DNA from: Sulfurovaceae bacterium
Lineage (GTDB): Bacteria > Campylobacterota > Campylobacteria > Campylobacterales > Sulfurovaceae
Direction: 5' to 3'
DNA: 17,192 bases
Assembly (NCBI GenBank): GCA_029933395.1
Contig: JAOZOG010000019.1
Location: 1-17,192, forward strand
The notes below the pieces were generated by a model. That model worked only from the letters and a program-made list of their open reading frames with translations, had not been told where the DNA came from and did not search any database. This document shows, in pieces, positions 15,530 through 17,192 of this stretch. The first letter of the stretch is position 1. Each line of letters starts with the position of its first letter. Made by a program: the position numbers and the translations under genes.

Positions 15530-15552
15530 GATAAACGGAAAAGCAGGGAGTA

Positions 15553-16440
15553 ATGATGAAACAGAGAACAATATCACAATCTGTTGAAGTAGTAGGGATA
15601 GGCCTGCATAAAGGTGAGCCTGTCAAACTCCGGCTCGAGCCCCTGAGTGTAGACTCGGGGATTATCTTCTATAGAGAGGATCTGGCGACCAGTATTCCCC
15701 TCAACCCCAAAAGTGTCGTCAATACCCAGATGGCGACAGTCATCGGGAGCGAGAAGGGGTCGATTTCAACGATCGAGCATTTTTTATCCGCAGTCTATGC
15801 CTATGGTATCGACAATCTGCGCGTGATCGTTGACGGAAACGAAATGCCGGTGATGGATGGAAGCGCAATCAGTTTCTGTCTTCTGTTGGATGAGGCGGGT
15901 ATCGAGGAGCAGGAGCAGAGCAAGCAGGTGATTTGCATCAAAGAAGAGGTAGAGGTCAGAGACGGAGAGAAGTTTGTCCGTCTCTCCCCTGCGCAGAATG
16001 CGACATTCGAATTTGAGATCGATTTCGATCATCCGGCTATTGGGCAGCAAAAAGAGCGTTTTGAGCTCAGTACGACAGGTTTTATCAATGAGATAGCAAG
16101 AGCAAGAACCTTTGGTTTTGCCAAGGATATCCAATATCTTCAGAGTCAGAATCTGGCGATGGGCGCCACATTGCAAAATGCCATCGGCCTGGACGATCAC
16201 AGAATTCTCAATCCGGAGGGGTTGAGGTTTGAAAATGAATTCGTTCGCCATAAGATTCTCGATGCGATGGGTGATTTGATGGTGACGGGATACACGATTC
16301 TCGGTACCTACACCTCTTTTGCGGGAAGTCACAGATTGAACTATGAGTTGACATCTGCACTGCTTGCTGACAGTCGAAACTACGAAATGGCAGCGATAGA
16401 ATCACTGCAGAGTAGAGAATTTGCAAAAAGCTTCGCCTGA
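15553..16440 (+). CDS. lpxC: UDP-3-O-acyl-N-acetylglucosamine deacetylase
   Basis: The zinc deacetylase that commits UDP-GlcNAc derivatives to lipid A. Zinc ligands H76 (TIEHFLSA), H233 and D237 (VRHKILDAMGD) are present, as is the catalytic His H260. The motif around H260 is GSHRLN where most LpxC have GHALN, a one-residue shift in spacing from the Gly. Length (295 aa) is typical. Two ATGs occur at 15553 and 15556. The Shine-Dalgarno CAGGGAG ends 2 nt before the first and 5 nt before the second, which favours the second (294 aa). The downstream order tsaB-thrB is conserved in C. jejuni and H. pylori as I recall. Confidence 0.97.
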   Translation: MMKQRTISQSVEVVGIGLHKGEPVKLRLEPLSVDSGIIFYREDLATSIPLNPKSVVNTQMATVIGSEKGSISTIEHFLSAVYAYGIDNLRVIVDGNEMPVMDGSAISFCLLLDEAGIEEQEQSKQVICIKEEVEVRDGEKFVRLSPAQNATFEFEIDFDHPAIGQQKERFELSTTGFINEIARARTFGFAKDIQYLQSQNLAMGATLQNAIGLDDHRILNPEGLRFENEFVRHKILDAMGDLMVTGYTILGTYTSFAGSHRLNYELTSALLADSRNYEMAAIESLQSREFAKSFA

Positions 16441-16888
16441 GTATTCCCTCCTGATTCTTTCCATCTCCTCCCCTCTCCAAGTGGGAGTCTATCGTGACAG
16501 TACACTGATAGAGACAATCAGGAGTGAGAAGAAAATTTCCGAAGTACTGTTGACAATCATTGCTGAACTCCTGGATCGCTATCCGCTCTCCAGGATGATC
16601 TATACCCGGGGCCCAGGAAGTTATATGGCGATCAAGTTGACCTATATCATACTGAAAACGATTGAAATCGTCAGGAAAATTCCTGTAGAGGGCTGCAGTG
16701 CGTTTGCCTGCAATGACAACAGGCCCATCAAAGCGATAGGAAATCTCTACTTTGTCAAGGAAAAAGAGGCGGTCGTGACAAAACGCTTTGAACAGACGGT
16801 TCCCCAGGAGTTTGCTTTGCCTCTCTCACTGCAGGAGCTGATGATCGACAAAGAATCGATACCAAACTATAGTTTACCGGCTGTTTAG
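16421..16888 (+). CDS. tsaB: Short TsaB-like protein (tRNA t6A modification)
   Basis: A 155-residue ASKHA-fold protein resembling TsaB (YeaZ), the scaffold partner of TsaD in N6-threonylcarbamoyl-adenosine synthesis on tRNAs. GPGSYMAIK (64-72) followed by an amphipathic helix and IPVEGCSAF matches the GPGSFTGLR...IPLVGVSSL core of TsaB. The first strand, SLLILSISS, lacks the usual DTS, and the C-terminal subdomain is much shorter than in E. coli TsaB (about 230 aa). The start is a TTG at 16421, inside lpxC (20-nt overlap); the only in-frame codons between the upstream stop and this TTG are not starts. AGAG lies just upstream. From memory Cj0133 and HP1051 hold this place between lpxC and thrB. 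Confidence 0.8.
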   Translation: MQKASPEYSLLILSISSPLQVGVYRDSTLIETIRSEKKISEVLLTIIAELLDRYPLSRMIYTRGPGSYMAIKLTYIILKTIEIVRKIPVEGCSAFACNDNRPIKAIGNLYFVKEKEAVVTKRFEQTVPQEFALPLSLQELMIDKESIPNYSLPAV

Positions 16889-16914
16889 TCCGCCAAGAGA
16901 AAGAGAGGAAAGTT

Positions 16915-17192
16915 GTGCGAATAAGTGTACCGGCAACCAGTGCCAATCTGGGACCAGGATTTGATACGCTGGGTCTGGCGATCGATCTGCGCAACGAAAT
17001 CGTGATCAAGCCCTCACAATTTTTAAGTGTTTCGACCAAAGGGGAGGGGGCGGAAAACCCCAAGATTAAAAAAAACACACTCTTTTTGAATATTTTTGGC
17101 GAAAACTATAAGCGCCTGACCAAAAAAGAGCCGATCTTCCGTTTCGAGTTTACCAACCGTATTCCCATATCCAGGGGCCTGGGAAGCTCTTC
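16915..17192 (+). CDS. thrB: Homoserine kinase, 5' part (runs off the window)
   Basis: The first 92 codons of a GHMP-family kinase that phosphorylates homoserine in threonine synthesis. VPATSANLGPGFDTLG (5-20) is the ThrB N-terminal signature. The ATP-binding motif PISRGLGSS (84-92) begins just before the window ends. The start is GTG at 16915, preceded by AGAGAGGAAA; the reading frame stays open to the end. It lies 26 nt after tsaB in what looks like one operon with lpxC. Confidence 0.95.
   Translation, partial: MRISVPATSANLGPGFDTLGLAIDLRNEIVIKPSQFLSVSTKGEGAENPKIKKNTLFLNIFGENYKRLTKKEPIFRFEFTNRIPISRGLGSS

Noticed and set aside
1..17192. tRNA or rRNA genes, CRISPR arrays, transposases, phage genes or attachment sites.
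   Set aside because: Read for on both strands; no cloverleaf, regular spaced repeat or mobile-element protein was seen. Small non-coding RNAs cannot be excluded by eye.

Overview
The window reads as chromosomal DNA of a Campylobacterota (Epsilonproteobacteria) member, most like the Sulfurovum/Sulfurimonas group. The evidence is protein character (an HsrA/CosR-type regulator, a short TsaB, an Alvin-type ferredoxin), dense packing with overlapping genes, promoters recognisable mainly by a TATAAT-like -10 box, and gene order. From memory, two C. jejuni neighbourhoods appear joined here: bamA/tyrA with M23-lpxC-tsaB-thrB (about Cj0129c-Cj0134), and phosphatase-ferredoxin-cosR-folB (about Cj0353c-Cj0356c). 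No RNA gene, CRISPR array, insertion sequence or gap over 300 bp was seen.

Layout. (1) 4-671, minus: an MNT/HEPN toxin-antitoxin pair (MntA/HepT type). (2) 828-2741, plus: a large membrane protein with a degenerate lipid-kinase-like half and a DUF389 half. (3) 2764-3597, minus: tyrA, divergent from bamA (3782-6109, plus), the outer-membrane protein insertase. Their shared intergenic region carries interleaved inverted repeats. (4) 6268-11125, minus, in transcription order: plsY, folB, the OmpR-family regulator hsrA/cosR, its histidine kinase, an Alvin-type ferredoxin and a Ppx/GppA phosphatase. (5) 11235-17192, plus: nadA, nadC, a DHH phosphoesterase and a membrane-anchored M23 peptidase, then lpxC, tsaB and the start of thrB behind an internal promoter.

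How they fit together. Envelope building dominates: BamA inserts outer-membrane proteins, LpxC commits to lipid A, PlsY starts phospholipid synthesis and the M23 enzyme trims peptidoglycan. Cofactor and amino-acid steps surround them: NadA/NadC (NAD), FolB (folate), TyrA (tyrosine), ThrB (threonine) and TsaB (tRNA t6A).

Points of most interest: an HsrA/CosR orthologue with an intact phosphoacceptor Asp and an adjacent sensor kinase, whereas the Helicobacter and Campylobacter versions are atypical orphans; a site before this gene that nearly matches the HP1043 operator as I recall it; the DUF389 fusion to a lipid-kinase-like fold that has lost its GGDGT motif; and an antitoxin gene whose best -10 box implies a leaderless mRNA.
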